Source: an uncultured bacterium
GTDB lineage: Bacteria > Bacillota > Clostridia > Oscillospirales > Ruminococcaceae
Assembly: GCA_934875375.1 (NCBI GenBank)
Contig: CAKXHL010000013.1
Span: forward strand, 1 to 64,000
Length of the DNA stretch: 64,000 nucleotides
Direction of reading: 5' to 3'
The notes beneath the pieces are model-generated. The model did no database searches, was not told the origin of the DNA, and was given only the letters and a program-made list of their open reading frames with translations. Both the position numbers and the translations under genes were made by a program. Positions 52,151 through 60,773 of this stretch are shown in pieces (within the stretch, counting starts at the first letter, position 1; each line of letters opens with the position of its first letter).

Positions 52151-53400
52151 ATGTTCGGATTCTTCCTGCCAACTTAAAGGGTGAGGTCTTTGCGCCCCCG
52201 TCTAAAAGTGTTGCCCACCGTGCTTTAATTTGTGCGGCGCTGGCTAACGAAAGCAGCACTGTTTTTCCTGTTGATAGGTCAAAAGACATGGAGGCAACTA
52301 TTGGCGCCTTAAAAACGTTAGGTGCTTCCATCGTTCGTAATGATAACGGAGTAACGATCACAGGTATCGGAAAAGCACCCAAACAAGCAAAAGTGGATTG
52401 TATAGAATCAGGATCTACCCTTCGTTTTTTAATTCCAATTGCTGCAGCAAAAGGGATTTCCTGTCAGTTTATCGGCTCCGGTCGCTTGCCGGAACGTCCC
52501 TTGGCCCCTTATGTTGATGCATTCGAGCGAAAAGGCGCACACCTTGTCGGAAAGTTTGTCCCTTCACATTTATCCGGACAACTGCAACCCGGTGCATTTA
52601 TCCTGCCCGGTAATATCAGTTCTCAATTTATCACCGGGCTTTTATTCGCGCTTCCTCTTCTCTCCAAAGACAGTACCATTACTCTTTCCACTCCGCTTGA
52701 ATCCGCTCCTTATGTCGATTTGACCATCCATGTTTTAAGAGAATTTGGGGTTCATATTTGCTGGGAAAAAGATAAATTCACAATTCCCGGCAACCAAAAA
52801 TATCTTGCACGAAAGTTTCAAGTGGAAGGCGATTTTTCCAATGCCGCGTTCTTCTTGACAGCCGCTGCCTTGGGAAATAGCGTAAAGGTTTTTGGCTTGT
52901 CTCAAAATTCCCTGCAAGGAGATCGCAAAATTTTGAATATTCTTTCTGCTTTGGGAGCAATGCCGGTCCAGGAGAAAGAATTTATAACGGTAAGACAATC
53001 TGTCAGCCGTCCAACTGAAATAGATGGGCGGGACGTTCCTGATTTGCTGCCGATATTATGTGTAGCAGCGGCAGCCGTTCCCGGAAGAACTGTCATTCGC
53101 GGTACCAAAAGACTGAAAATCAAAGAAAGTGACCGTGCCGCCGCCATGGTCGACTGTCTCTCGAGATTGGGAGGGCAAATCCGAGAAGAAACGGATACGC
53201 TTATTGTCGACGGAGGACATCCTTTGCATGGTGCTACTGTCTCTTCATATGGCGATCACCGTATCGTCATGTCCATGGCAATCGCCGCTTGTCTTGTCGA
53301 TTCTCCAATTGTCATTGAAGGCGCACAGGCGGTGGAAAAATCCTATCCTCATTTTTTCGAAGATTTCAAAGCATTGGGGGGCATTGTGCATGTCATCTAG
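52147..53400 (+). CDS. aroA: EPSP synthase
   Basis: It joins shikimate-3-phosphate and phosphoenolpyruvate to 5-enolpyruvylshikimate-3-phosphate. The 417-residue protein has PPSKSVAHRALICAALA at the N-terminus (active-site Lys and Ser), CIESGSTLRFLIPIAAAKG near 83, the LPILCVAAA and KESDRAAAM blocks, and SYGDHRIVMSMAIAA near 370. LIPIAAAK instead of the class I LxxxLxxxG-type loop suggests a class II enzyme; this is a reading by eye. The ATG overlaps the aroB stop by four bases (ATGA). Confidence 0.96.
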   Translation: MNVRILPANLKGEVFAPPSKSVAHRALICAALANESSTVFPVDRSKDMEATIGALKTLGASIVRNDNGVTITGIGKAPKQAKVDCIESGSTLRFLIPIAAAKGISCQFIGSGRLPERPLAPYVDAFERKGAHLVGKFVPSHLSGQLQPGAFILPGNISSQFITGLLFALPLLSKDSTITLSTPLESAPYVDLTIHVLREFGVHICWEKDKFTIPGNQKYLARKFQVEGDFSNAAFFLTAAALGNSVKVFGLSQNSLQGDRKILNILSALGAMPVQEKEFITVRQSVSRPTEIDGRDVPDLLPILCVAAAAVPGRTVIRGTKRLKIKESDRAAAMVDCLSRLGGQIREETDTLIVDGGHPLHGATVSSYGDHRIVMSMAIAACLVDSPIVIEGAQAVEKSYPHFFEDFKALGGIVHVI

Positions 53401-54475
53401 TTGGGGAAATACAATCAAAATTTCAATTTTTGGGGAATCCCATGGTGCCGCTATCGGTGTTGTATTAGATGGTCTTCCTGCTGGGATACCAATTGATATG
53501 GAGGATTTGCTCTCCTTTATGGATCGGCGCCGTCCAGGTAAAGCGCTTTTTGCCACGTCTCGCAAAGAATCGGACACGCCTCACATTCTTTCCGGCTATT
53601 ATCATGGACAAACCACTGGTACCCCACTGGCTATTGTCATACAAAACGCGGATACCCATAGCACTGATTACAAAGAAATGGAGCATATTGCCAGACCCGC
53701 CCATGCTGACTTTACCGGACACTTGCGATATCGCGGAGCACAAGACCCGCGGGGCGGCGGCCATTTTTCCGGACGGCTTACTGCTCCATTGGTTGCAGCC
53801 GGCGGGATCGCCCGGCAAATTCTTCGGCCAAACGGGATTGATATCGGCGCGCATATCGCCTCGGTAGGAGAGCAGCACGATCTTCTTTTTGACCCGGTTA
53901 GGCTACATGCTGAGACTCTTTTCTCTCCCGGAAAAAAAGTTTTTCCAGTGTTGGACGACATAGCCGGTGAAAAGATGCAAAAATTGATTGAAAGCTGCCG
54001 AATGGCACAGGATTCTGTCGGTGGCGTGGTAGAATGCGGTGTTATCGGTTTTCCTGCGGGAATTGGATCCCCCATATTCGATGGACTGGAAAATCGAATA
54101 GCCTCCTTAATTTTTGGTATTCCTGCTGTAAAAGGATTGGAATTTGGCGCCGGATTTGATGCTGCAAAGCATTTTGGTTCTCAAATGAATGATCCTTTCT
54201 GCATTGAAAACGGCAAAATCCGCACTACTACCAATCACCATGGTGGTATTCTTGGCGGTATTTCTTCCGGAATGCCTATGATTCTTCGTGTTGCCTTTAA
54301 ACCTACCCCTTCTATCTCTCAGCCGCAAAGTACAGTTGATTTCAAAACAATGGAGCCAACACAGCTAACCATTTCAGGACGACACGATCCTTGTGTGGTG
54401 CCGCGAGCCGTTCCCTGTGTCGAAGCCGCAGTTGCCTTGGCGCTGTTGGATGCCTGGATGGAACGGAATGTCTAA
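53390..54475 (+). CDS. aroC: Chorismate synthase
   Basis: It eliminates phosphate from EPSP to give chorismate, using reduced FMN. The 361-residue protein has FGESHGAAIGVVLDGLPAG at the start, RRRPGKALFAT, DPRGGGHFSGRLTAP, and the late NHHGGILGGISSGMPMILRVAFKPTPSI with GRHDPCVVPRAVP. The ATG at 53390 overlaps the aroA end by 11 bases, with GGGGGG nine bases upstream; the frame runs open to 53129 within aroA but that is not a start. A strong terminator follows, so the operon is aroBAC only. Confidence 0.97.
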   Translation: MSSSWGNTIKISIFGESHGAAIGVVLDGLPAGIPIDMEDLLSFMDRRRPGKALFATSRKESDTPHILSGYYHGQTTGTPLAIVIQNADTHSTDYKEMEHIARPAHADFTGHLRYRGAQDPRGGGHFSGRLTAPLVAAGGIARQILRPNGIDIGAHIASVGEQHDLLFDPVRLHAETLFSPGKKVFPVLDDIAGEKMQKLIESCRMAQDSVGGVVECGVIGFPAGIGSPIFDGLENRIASLIFGIPAVKGLEFGAGFDAAKHFGSQMNDPFCIENGKIRTTTNHHGGILGGISSGMPMILRVAFKPTPSISQPQSTVDFKTMEPTQLTISGRHDPCVVPRAVPCVEAAVALALLDAWMERNV

Positions 54476-54477
54476 AT

Positions 54478-54524
54478 AAAAACTTTGTCAGAATTCCCCT
54501 CTCTTTCTGGCAAAGTTTTTTTCT
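54478..54524 (+). terminator. Terminator of aroBAC
   Basis: A long stem (54478-54493 with 54505-54520, one mismatch; core AACTTTG/CAAAGTT) and a following T-tract immediately after the aroC stop. Confidence 0.88.
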
Positions 54525-54586
54525 TGTTTTCACTGGTATAATCTCGTAAAATAGGATTAAATCTTTCGTCTGGAGGTGGCAGTGTC

Positions 54587-54847
54587 ATGCAGTTTGTAAA
54601 AACGATTAAAAAAGATCTTGACAGTATCTGTATTTACTCCAAACAAATTATTGTTTTTAGTTTTTGGTGTTCAATTATTTTATTCGCCATCGCTTTGATT
54701 TCTTATCGAATGGCGTTCTCCCTGGACTATCATCAACAAATGCTGATTCATCGAACCGCTATGGAGGCAGCTCCCTCTTGTTTTTCTGCCGGCTTTATTG
54801 CGGCTTTGCTTGGAGACCTAGCCCATCGTTCTTATCAAAAAAAATAA
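54587..54847 (+). CDS. Small two-helix membrane protein
   Basis: I do not recognise the family. The 86-residue product has two hydrophobic segments, about residues 21-43 (IVFSFWCSIILFAIALISY) and 58-78 (EAAPSCFSAGFIAALLGDLA), and basic ends. The ATG has GGAGGTGG eight bases upstream, and an extended -10 TGGTATAAT lies at 54534-54542, so it looks like a real, separately transcribed gene. Small proteins of this build often modulate a membrane complex, but nothing here indicates which. Confidence 0.7.
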   Translation: MQFVKTIKKDLDSICIYSKQIIVFSFWCSIILFAIALISYRMAFSLDYHQQMLIHRTAMEAAPSCFSAGFIAALLGDLAHRSYQKK

Positions 54848-54956
54848 TTGGGTAGCAACTGTTTTTTTCCGGCATAAGATGAAAAGAGATCAACTTTTCT
54901 ACCCTGCCGCGCAGGAATGACTCTCGAAAACGGCGCGGAGATCGGAGTGCTTGGCC

Positions 54957-55277
54957 ATGGGAAAAAACGGATTTCCCTCCTTTCAGCCTTGTATACTGCA
55001 GTTAAAAAAAGGCGGTACATATGAATTGACCTATACAGTTTCCATCTCTCCTTACCATGCATTGGAAGCAGACTTTTTTCTGCGTTGCAACACATCAATG
55101 CTGAAAAAAACAATCCGGCATGTCCGAAAAAAAAGCGGATATCGTTTGACAATTTGGGTACAAACACAATGTGATCTGGAAGATAATTCACAACTGATGG
55201 TAGATGCATTTCCTCCAAACTGTTTGCAGGAAAAATCTTCTATCAGCTGTTCCATTTTTGCCAGCAGACTTCTATAA
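54957..55277 (+). CDS. Possible small secreted-type beta-rich protein or remnant
   Basis: A 106-residue ORF, uncertain. Its middle, ILQLKKGGTYELTYTVSI, and its end, SISCSIFASRLL, resemble the start and finish of the jelly-roll C-terminal domain of collagen-like exosporium proteins (BclA type), yet there is no Gly-X-Y region or signal peptide. The ATG has GGAG nine bases upstream; a TTG at 54951 is also in frame. The same frame continues upstream to an ATG at 54879 interrupted by one TGA (54918), so it may be the tail of a decayed gene. Confidence is low. Confidence 0.35.
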   Translation: MGKNGFPSFQPCILQLKKGGTYELTYTVSISPYHALEADFFLRCNTSMLKKTIRHVRKKSGYRLTIWVQTQCDLEDNSQLMVDAFPPNCLQEKSSISCSIFASRLL

Positions 55278-55308
55278 TTCTTAAATCTTATAAATCAATA
55301 GAAACAAC

Positions 55309-55337
55309 TTGACTTTTTGCCCGTTTTGTAAGATAAT
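55309..55337 (+). promoter_or_regulatory. Promoter of tRNA-Gly(CCC)
   Basis: TTGACT (55309-55314), 17-bp spacer, GATAAT (55332-55337), 16 bases before the mature tRNA. Confidence 0.8.
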
Positions 55338-55353
55338 AGATAAGCGTTCTATT

Positions 55354-55427
55354 GCGGGCATAGTTTAGTGGTAAAACATCAGCTTCCCAAGCTGAGGTTG
55401 CGAGTTCGATTCTCGTTGCCCGCTCCA
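55354..55427 (+). tRNA. tRNA-Gly(CCC)
   Basis: A complete cloverleaf of 74 bases with encoded CCA. The acceptor stem is GCGGGCA/TGCCCGC; the anticodon loop TTCCCAA gives CCC, reading the glycine codon GGG. The T-loop TTCGATT is canonical. It stands alone between a promoter and a terminator. Confidence 0.97.
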
Positions 55428-55470
55428 AAAAAGGAAGGGACAACTGCAAGTAGTTGTCCCTTCCTTTTTT
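55427..55470 (+). terminator. Terminator of tRNA-Gly(CCC)
   Basis: A 19-bp perfect stem, AAAAAAGGAAGGGACAACT with its complement at 55452-55470, ends in T6 and starts directly at the tRNA 3' end. It is symmetric enough to also stop the convergent tetR transcript. Confidence 0.92.
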
Positions 55471-55533
55471 GTTTTCAGTTCTTGTTTTATAAATTTTATG
55501 CCCTACTTGCCGTACCCGGGGGATGGGGCGTTT

Positions 55534-56121
55534 CTATTGCAACGTTTTCCGTACAATTTCATACAATACAGGCTTCATATGGTCAATAGAAGCCGGTTTT
55601 TCTTCAATAATGGAGGAATAGCAAATGGAACCACACATCTCAACGAGTACATAAATAATTTTAAACATTTCATCCTGCGTATATTTTTGTGCCAAAGGAC
55701 TGACCTCCAACGCTTCTACTAATTTCTGCCACAGTGGGTCTGTAAGACTAGCCAACTGCTTCTCTACCATAGGCCAAGAAAAATTGCGCTCGATTAATCG
55801 CAGTACTAAGCGATTTTTTTTAAAATACTCGATCACATAATCCAACATACTCAATACATTTTTCGTAAAATCGACAGACTTCTGTTCCTGCATCGACTGA
55901 TATGCTTCATTTAAAACTTTATAACTAATTTTATAAACCAGTTGCTGAAGAAGATCTCCTTTATCCTTAAAATATAAATAAAAGGTTCCCTTCGCCACAT
56001 TTGCATGCCGAACAATTTCGTCTACCGAAGTTTTGGCAACACCTTTTTCTGTAAAAAGTGCATAGGCAGATGATAAAAGGCTTTGTTTTTTGGCTTCTTT
56101 TTGCTCCACACGGTTCAACAT
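55534..56121 (-). CDS. TetR/AcrR family regulator
   Basis: A 195-residue repressor-type regulator. The N-terminal helix-turn-helix (about residues 8-55) includes LLSSAYALFTEKGVAKTSVDEIVRHANVAKGTFYLYFKDKGDLL, the standard TetR pattern; the C-terminal ligand domain is unassigned. It is transcribed away from the MMPL/YhgE-like operon, and the shared 200-base gap contains four 13-bp palindromes over both promoter areas, so autoregulation and control of the exporter are likely. The ATG has AGGAG eight bases upstream. Confidence 0.93.
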   Translation of the reverse strand: MLNRVEQKEAKKQSLLSSAYALFTEKGVAKTSVDEIVRHANVAKGTFYLYFKDKGDLLQQLVYKISYKVLNEAYQSMQEQKSVDFTKNVLSMLDYVIEYFKKNRLVLRLIERNFSWPMVEKQLASLTDPLWQKLVEALEVSPLAQKYTQDEMFKIIYVLVEMCGSICYSSIIEEKPASIDHMKPVLYEIVRKTLQ

Positions 56122-56144
56122 GCTACCAACTCCTATTCAAAAGT

Positions 56145-56173
56145 AGTATACGGTAGAAAAAATACGAAATCAA
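56145..56173 (-). promoter_or_regulatory. Promoter of tetR
   Basis: Minus strand TTGATT (56168-56173), 17-bp spacer, TATACT (56145-56150), 24 bases before the start codon. Confidence 0.75.
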
Positions 56174-56191
56174 GTATAAAAATCAATTTGT

Positions 56192-56241
56192 AAAAAATGA
56201 CGAATCGTCACTTTATAAGTAGTGACGATTCGTCATTTTTT
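56192..56241. promoter_or_regulatory. Nested palindromic operator pair O1/O2
   Basis: A 21-bp perfect inverted repeat (56192-56212 with 56221-56241, 8-bp spacer). Each arm is itself a palindrome, TGACGAATCGTCA (O1, 56198-56210) and TGACGATTCGTCA (O2, 56223-56235), with centres 25 bp apart. It lies upstream of both the tetR and MMPL promoters. Confidence 0.9.
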
Positions 56242-56244
56242 AAG

Positions 56245-56273
56245 TTGACTATTAGTCATTATTCGGATATACT
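56245..56273 (+). promoter_or_regulatory. Promoter of the MMPL operon
   Basis: TTGACT (56245-56250), exact 17-bp spacer, TATACT (56268-56273). The -35 box lies inside operator O3, and operator O4 lies just after the expected start site. Confidence 0.82.
56246..56258. promoter_or_regulatory. Operator O3 over the -35 box
   Basis: TGACTATTAGTCA is a 13-bp palindrome of the same form as O1 and O2 (TGAC-K-A-W-T-M-GTCA). It overlaps the -35 element of the MMPL promoter, so bound regulator would block RNA polymerase. Confidence 0.85.
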
Positions 56274-56282
56274 ATATTTCGT

Positions 56283-56295
56283 TGACTAATCGTCA
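56283..56295. promoter_or_regulatory. Operator O4 downstream of the MMPL promoter
   Basis: TGACTAATCGTCA, a hybrid of the O3 left half and the O1 right half, starts ten bases after the -10 box. Its centre is 37 bp from that of O3. Confidence 0.85.
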
Positions 56296-56320
56296 TTATT
56301 TATAAAAGGAGATGATAAAA

Positions 56321-58405
56321 ATGGAGAGGTTTGCCCGGTGGATTGTAAAACACCGTAAAACGGTTCTAGTGATAGCGGTGCTGCTGCTGATTCCATCCAT
56401 TTTTGGAGCAATCGGAACCTACATCAATTATGATATTCTCACCTATCTCCCGCCTGAGTTAGATTCTATGATCGGAGAAGAGTATCTGGAAGATGATTTT
56501 AAAACAGCAAGTACTGCTATGATAACCATCGAAAACATGCCCACTGCACAGATTCTTTCACTAAAAGAAAAGATTTCAGCTGTAGATGGGGTAGACACTG
56601 TAATGTGGATCAGCGACATGCTGGATGTATCAGTGCCAAAAGAAATGCTCCCAGAAGATATCTACAGTTTTTTCTTCAATGACAACGGTGCTACGATGAT
56701 GGTGGTGAAATTCAAGGATACCAGCGCAAGCGCTTCCACGATGAATGCCTTAAAACAAATAAAAAAGCTGCTGAAAGAAAATTGTTTCATTGGTGGTATG
56801 TCCGCCATTTTGCAGGACACCAAAGTTTTAGTTGACCAAGAAATGCCTTGGTATATTGTCTGTGCAGCAGGGTGCTCTCTGCTGGTTCTCTTTCTAAGTT
56901 TAAAAGAAACAGCGGTCCCCTTCCTCTTTATGCTAGGCATCGTTTTTCCAATCGTCTATAATTTCGGCACAAATATTTTTTTAGGCCAAATTTCTTATAT
57001 CACCGAGGCATTGGCAACCGTATTGCAGTTGGGAGTGACGATGGATTTTTCCATTTTTTTGTTGCATCGTTTTGAGGAAGAAAAGAGAAACACTCCAGAT
57101 GAAGAAGAAGCGATGGTGCGTGCGATTTGTAATACCTTTTCCTCTATCACAGGTAGTTCACTGACCACAATTGCAGGTTTTTTGGCCATGTGCACGATGT
57201 CTTTGACGTTAGGCCAAGATATTGGCTTGGTTATGGCAAAAGGCGTTTTATTAGGTGTCATTTGTACTGTTACAATTCTGCCAGCTTTCATTATGACTTT
57301 CCGCGGGATCATTGAAAAATACTCTCACCGGACATTCATTCCGAAATTAAGCCGAACTTCCCGATTTGTGGTGAAACATTATATTCCTATTTTAGCTGTC
57401 TTTTTCGCTCTTTTCATTCCATTTTCCATTGCCCAATCCAAGACAGAGGTATACTACACACTATTTGACAGTCTGCCGCAGGATATGGAAAGTATAGTGG
57501 GGACCAATCGACTAAAAGAAAATTTTGATATGACAACCACTCATTTTATCATGGTGGATGACTCCCTTTCCAACAGCCAAATCAATCAATTAAGCCGTGA
57601 AATTGAACAGGTAGAAGGGATCAATCAGGTATTAAGCTATGAAAAATTTTTAGGGGGCGGAATCCCGGAAGACATGATTCCGCAAGAAATGCAGGAGATC
57701 TTTCATGCCGGCGGACATCGTATGATTTTGGCCAATTCCAGCTATTCCAGCGGAACAGCGCTTCAAAATAACCAGCTTAGCACCATCAATCAATTAGTAA
57801 AAGCAGTTGATCCCAATGGCGTTATCAGCGGCGAGGGCGCCATGACCAAAGATTTGATTCAAGTGGCAGACACGGATTTCAGAAATGTCAATATAACCTC
57901 TATTGCTGCAGTCTTTTTCATCATTGCAATTGTTTTTCGTTCTGCCTCCATTCCGGTTCTTCTGGTTGGTATAATCGAAAGCGCTATCATGATCAATATG
58001 GGGATTCCTTATTTTTCCGGTGCCGTTCTTCCGTTTGTCGCCAGCATCGTGGTAGGAACCATTCAACTGGGAGCAACGGTAGATTATGCGATTTTGATGA
58101 CAACCCGATTCCGTGAAGAGCAGAACCGAGGACATTCTGTTAAAGAATCAGCCCAAATTGCCGTAGAACAATGCAGCCAAAGCATCCTGACCAGCGGACT
58201 TACCTTTTTTGTCGCTACTGCCAGTGTAGCGTTGACCTCCAAAATGGAACTGATTCGAAGCCTATGCCTTCTGATTAGTCGCGGTGCATTGATCAGCATG
58301 TTTGTCATTCTTCTGATCCTTCCCGCTTTGCTGATTCTTTTTGCAAAGGTCATTCCCAAAACAACCTATCATTGGTTCACTTCAAAGGAGCGTGTGAAAG
58401 CATGA
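56321..58405 (+). CDS. MMPL/RND-family transporter
   Basis: A 694-residue proton-driven exporter-like protein of the MMPL (hydrophobe/RND) superfamily, with about 12 helices in two halves, each starting with a single helix and a large extracellular loop (about 30-165 and 370-530). Family signs: LGVTMDFSIFLLHRFEEE (TM4-type Asp) and its second-half echo LGATVDYAILMTTRFREEQ. The ATG at 56321 has AAAGGAG nine bases upstream; the ATG at 56312 touches that site. It is the first gene of a TetR-controlled pair and overlaps the next by four bases. The substrate is unknown; lipids or drugs are typical. Confidence 0.93.
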   Translation: MERFARWIVKHRKTVLVIAVLLLIPSIFGAIGTYINYDILTYLPPELDSMIGEEYLEDDFKTASTAMITIENMPTAQILSLKEKISAVDGVDTVMWISDMLDVSVPKEMLPEDIYSFFFNDNGATMMVVKFKDTSASASTMNALKQIKKLLKENCFIGGMSAILQDTKVLVDQEMPWYIVCAAGCSLLVLFLSLKETAVPFLFMLGIVFPIVYNFGTNIFLGQISYITEALATVLQLGVTMDFSIFLLHRFEEEKRNTPDEEEAMVRAICNTFSSITGSSLTTIAGFLAMCTMSLTLGQDIGLVMAKGVLLGVICTVTILPAFIMTFRGIIEKYSHRTFIPKLSRTSRFVVKHYIPILAVFFALFIPFSIAQSKTEVYYTLFDSLPQDMESIVGTNRLKENFDMTTTHFIMVDDSLSNSQINQLSREIEQVEGINQVLSYEKFLGGGIPEDMIPQEMQEIFHAGGHRMILANSSYSSGTALQNNQLSTINQLVKAVDPNGVISGEGAMTKDLIQVADTDFRNVNITSIAAVFFIIAIVFRSASIPVLLVGIIESAIMINMGIPYFSGAVLPFVASIVVGTIQLGATVDYAILMTTRFREEQNRGHSVKESAQIAVEQCSQSILTSGLTFFVATASVALTSKMELIRSLCLLISRGALISMFVILLILPALLILFAKVIPKTTYHWFTSKERVKA

Positions 58406-60549
58406 AAAAAGTAAAACAAATTCTTTCTCTCTTTCTCTGTATTTCCGTTCTGATTTCCGGTTTTATTCCCGTTTATGCAGAAGCATCCCAGAAAGCAACG
58501 AAAGATGAAAATGTATTTCTGATTCTAAATGCGGATGGTTCTATTCAGGATCAAATCGTCAGCAATTGGATCCATTGCGACAGCGGTGTTTCCCATATCA
58601 AAGATCAAAGCAGTTTGAGTAATATTGAAAACTTAAAAGGAGAACAGCTGCCAGAAAAAGACAATGGTTTTCTAATATGGAATACAGAGGAAACCGATGT
58701 TTATTATCAGGGGAAAACACAACAGACACCCCCTATTACTGTTTCCATTCAATACGAATTGGATGGGAAAAACCTTTCCGCCTCTGAGTTGATTGGGAAA
58801 AGTGGACATGTCAAAATCTCTGTAAAACTGACCAATCATGAAAAAACAACCCAAGAAATCAATGGCAAACAACGGGATATTTACACACCTTTTATCACTG
58901 TTGTATCAGCAAACTTTCCGACTGAAAATTTCAAAAATATTATAGCAGCTCAAGGCACGGTACAAACCGATTCTGCCAATCAGCTGGCCTGTTTCATTAC
59001 TATTCCGGGTATGGCTCAAACGTTTGATGGCCTGCTTACCGGACAATTGGATCAGATCAATGAATATCTAAAAGATGAAGTGATTGTAGAGGCTGATACT
59101 GATTGTTTTCAAATGCCTTCTTTCATGATTGCTTCCGCTACCAGTATGGAACAGCTGAAGAAAAAAAAAGATATTCCTGACTTGTCGAAATCTTTTGACA
59201 AATTGAATGATGCCACTGACGAATTAAAAAATGGTACCCAACAGCTTTCTGACGCCACTACTACACTCGACAGCAAAATGCAGGAATTTTTAGACAGCTA
59301 TTGCAGTTTTGATGATGGTATCGAAGAAGCTTTAGATGGCGCAAAACAATTGGAAGATGGTACAGATGTCCTTTCTTCCGGTGCAAAAGATCTTTATGAA
59401 GGTACTGTTCGGCTGCAAACTGAATCCAACAAATTAGCAGAAAGTCTTAACAGCCGTTTTGTCCCTGGTCTGCAGGCAGCATCTGACAAACAGGCCGCCT
59501 TGGAATCATCTATGACTGCAATTGGTAAACAGATAGAAGCTCTTTCATTGCCAGATATAGAACAGTTGAAAAATTCTCTATCTGAGGGTATTGGGACTAC
59601 AGTAGACCAAGTTTCCTATCATTCTGCGCAGGCTGCTGTAGAACAAACCGTATCTTTATGCCAAGATGCAATCTCTGATCTCTCTTCCAATGCACAGCTG
59701 CTTGCGTTGCTAAAAGGTTATGGACTGGATGATGATGAAGCCAAGCAAATACTTGAAACTGTTCTATCTTCCGCTGATCAGGTTGTCGGTGCCGTGGCGC
59801 AAAGTAGCGATACAGTTGCTTCTGCTATTCAAAACAGTAGTGAAACACAGTCAGCCAAACAGCAGGCGATTACTTCCGTCATTTCACCTCTTTCCAGTCT
59901 TGATCTTTCTGTCCTTGGCAGCCTATTGGGAGAATTCAATATACTTTCCGGCAATGCCCAATCCATGATGGAGGATATGTCTGTCTTGACCCGTTCTTTA
60001 TACAACTCAGATAATCCTTCTGATCTTACCACAGTGGTCGGCGCTGTAAATGCAATTTCCCAAGGTTCCAATAGCGTTTCCGAAGGAGCAAGACAGCTGC
60101 AATCCGGTGCCTCTAGACTGAGTTCTGGCGCTTCTGATCTAAGCAGCGGCCTTTCAAAACTGGTTTCCGCCAGCCGTGATATTCAGAATGCGATTACACA
60201 ATTCAAATCCGGAACCAGTAATCTTTCAGATGGAGCACAAACTTTAAACAGCGGTTTCGCAACTTTTCTTACAGAAGGAATCGAAAAAATGACAGGCAGC
60301 ATTGATACAGAAAACCTGTCAGCAATTTCCCAAATTTCTGACAAGTTAGAAGAGCAGGTAAATTCTTACAACAGCTACAGCGGTAGTGCCGAAGGCGTTC
60401 GTTCCAGCGTAAAATTCGTCATGAAAGTGACCGCTCCTCATTCCAATGAACCGAAAGAACCAACTTCTCAATCCAACCAGCAAAAAGCTGACCCAGAACA
60501 ACTCTCTCTTTGGCAGCGTTTTGTCAACCTATTTCGCAAAGATAAATAA
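58402..60549 (+). CDS. YhgE/Pip-like secreted coiled-coil protein
   Basis: A 715-residue protein with a signal peptide (about 1-27, ending VYAEA), a beta-rich N-terminal domain (to about 255) and a long region with repeated gly-leu heptads such as LKNGTQQLSDA, LEDGTDVLSSGAKDL and LQSGASRLSSGASDLSSG, typical of YhgE/phage-infection-protein-like and X-X-type adaptors. A C-terminal membrane helix is not visible; it ends LWQRFVNLFRKDK. Translation is coupled to MMPL (ATGA overlap), so it is probably the extracellular partner of that exporter. The ATG at 58402 follows AAGGAG. Confidence 0.85.
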   Translation: MKKVKQILSLFLCISVLISGFIPVYAEASQKATKDENVFLILNADGSIQDQIVSNWIHCDSGVSHIKDQSSLSNIENLKGEQLPEKDNGFLIWNTEETDVYYQGKTQQTPPITVSIQYELDGKNLSASELIGKSGHVKISVKLTNHEKTTQEINGKQRDIYTPFITVVSANFPTENFKNIIAAQGTVQTDSANQLACFITIPGMAQTFDGLLTGQLDQINEYLKDEVIVEADTDCFQMPSFMIASATSMEQLKKKKDIPDLSKSFDKLNDATDELKNGTQQLSDATTTLDSKMQEFLDSYCSFDDGIEEALDGAKQLEDGTDVLSSGAKDLYEGTVRLQTESNKLAESLNSRFVPGLQAASDKQAALESSMTAIGKQIEALSLPDIEQLKNSLSEGIGTTVDQVSYHSAQAAVEQTVSLCQDAISDLSSNAQLLALLKGYGLDDDEAKQILETVLSSADQVVGAVAQSSDTVASAIQNSSETQSAKQQAITSVISPLSSLDLSVLGSLLGEFNILSGNAQSMMEDMSVLTRSLYNSDNPSDLTTVVGAVNAISQGSNSVSEGARQLQSGASRLSSGASDLSSGLSKLVSASRDIQNAITQFKSGTSNLSDGAQTLNSGFATFLTEGIEKMTGSIDTENLSAISQISDKLEEQVNSYNSYSGSAEGVRSSVKFVMKVTAPHSNEPKEPTSQSNQQKADPEQLSLWQRFVNLFRKDK

Positions 60550-60605
60550 AGCAACGATTTTCCATTGAACTATTTATTTTTCCTCCTGGATGACAGTTTG
60601 TTAAT

Positions 60606-60635
60606 AAAAAAGGCACCCAATAGGGTGCCTTTTTT
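60606..60635 (+). terminator. Terminator of the MMPL operon
   Basis: Perfect 13-bp stem AAAAAAGGCACCC with GGGTGCCTTTTTT and a four-base loop, about 55 bases after the stop codon. Confidence 0.93.
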
Positions 60636-60773
60636 CAAAGAATTTTTCTTTTGCATTTCCGAAAACATGGCATAATTTGGGAAAAAATCGTCGATTTAAG
60701 TATCAATCTTTTTTGATTCGAAACTGTTTCTATCTACCAGTTACCAAAGGCAAACGCACAGATAAAACACCAT

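Noticed and set aside
53129..53389. Long N-terminal extension of aroC.
   Set aside because: It overlaps aroA in another frame and lies before the universal chorismate synthase N-terminus at 53390.
54835..55218. Minus-strand reading frame of 127 codons.
   Set aside because: Composition looks random, no ribosome site, and it runs against a more plausible plus-strand ORF.
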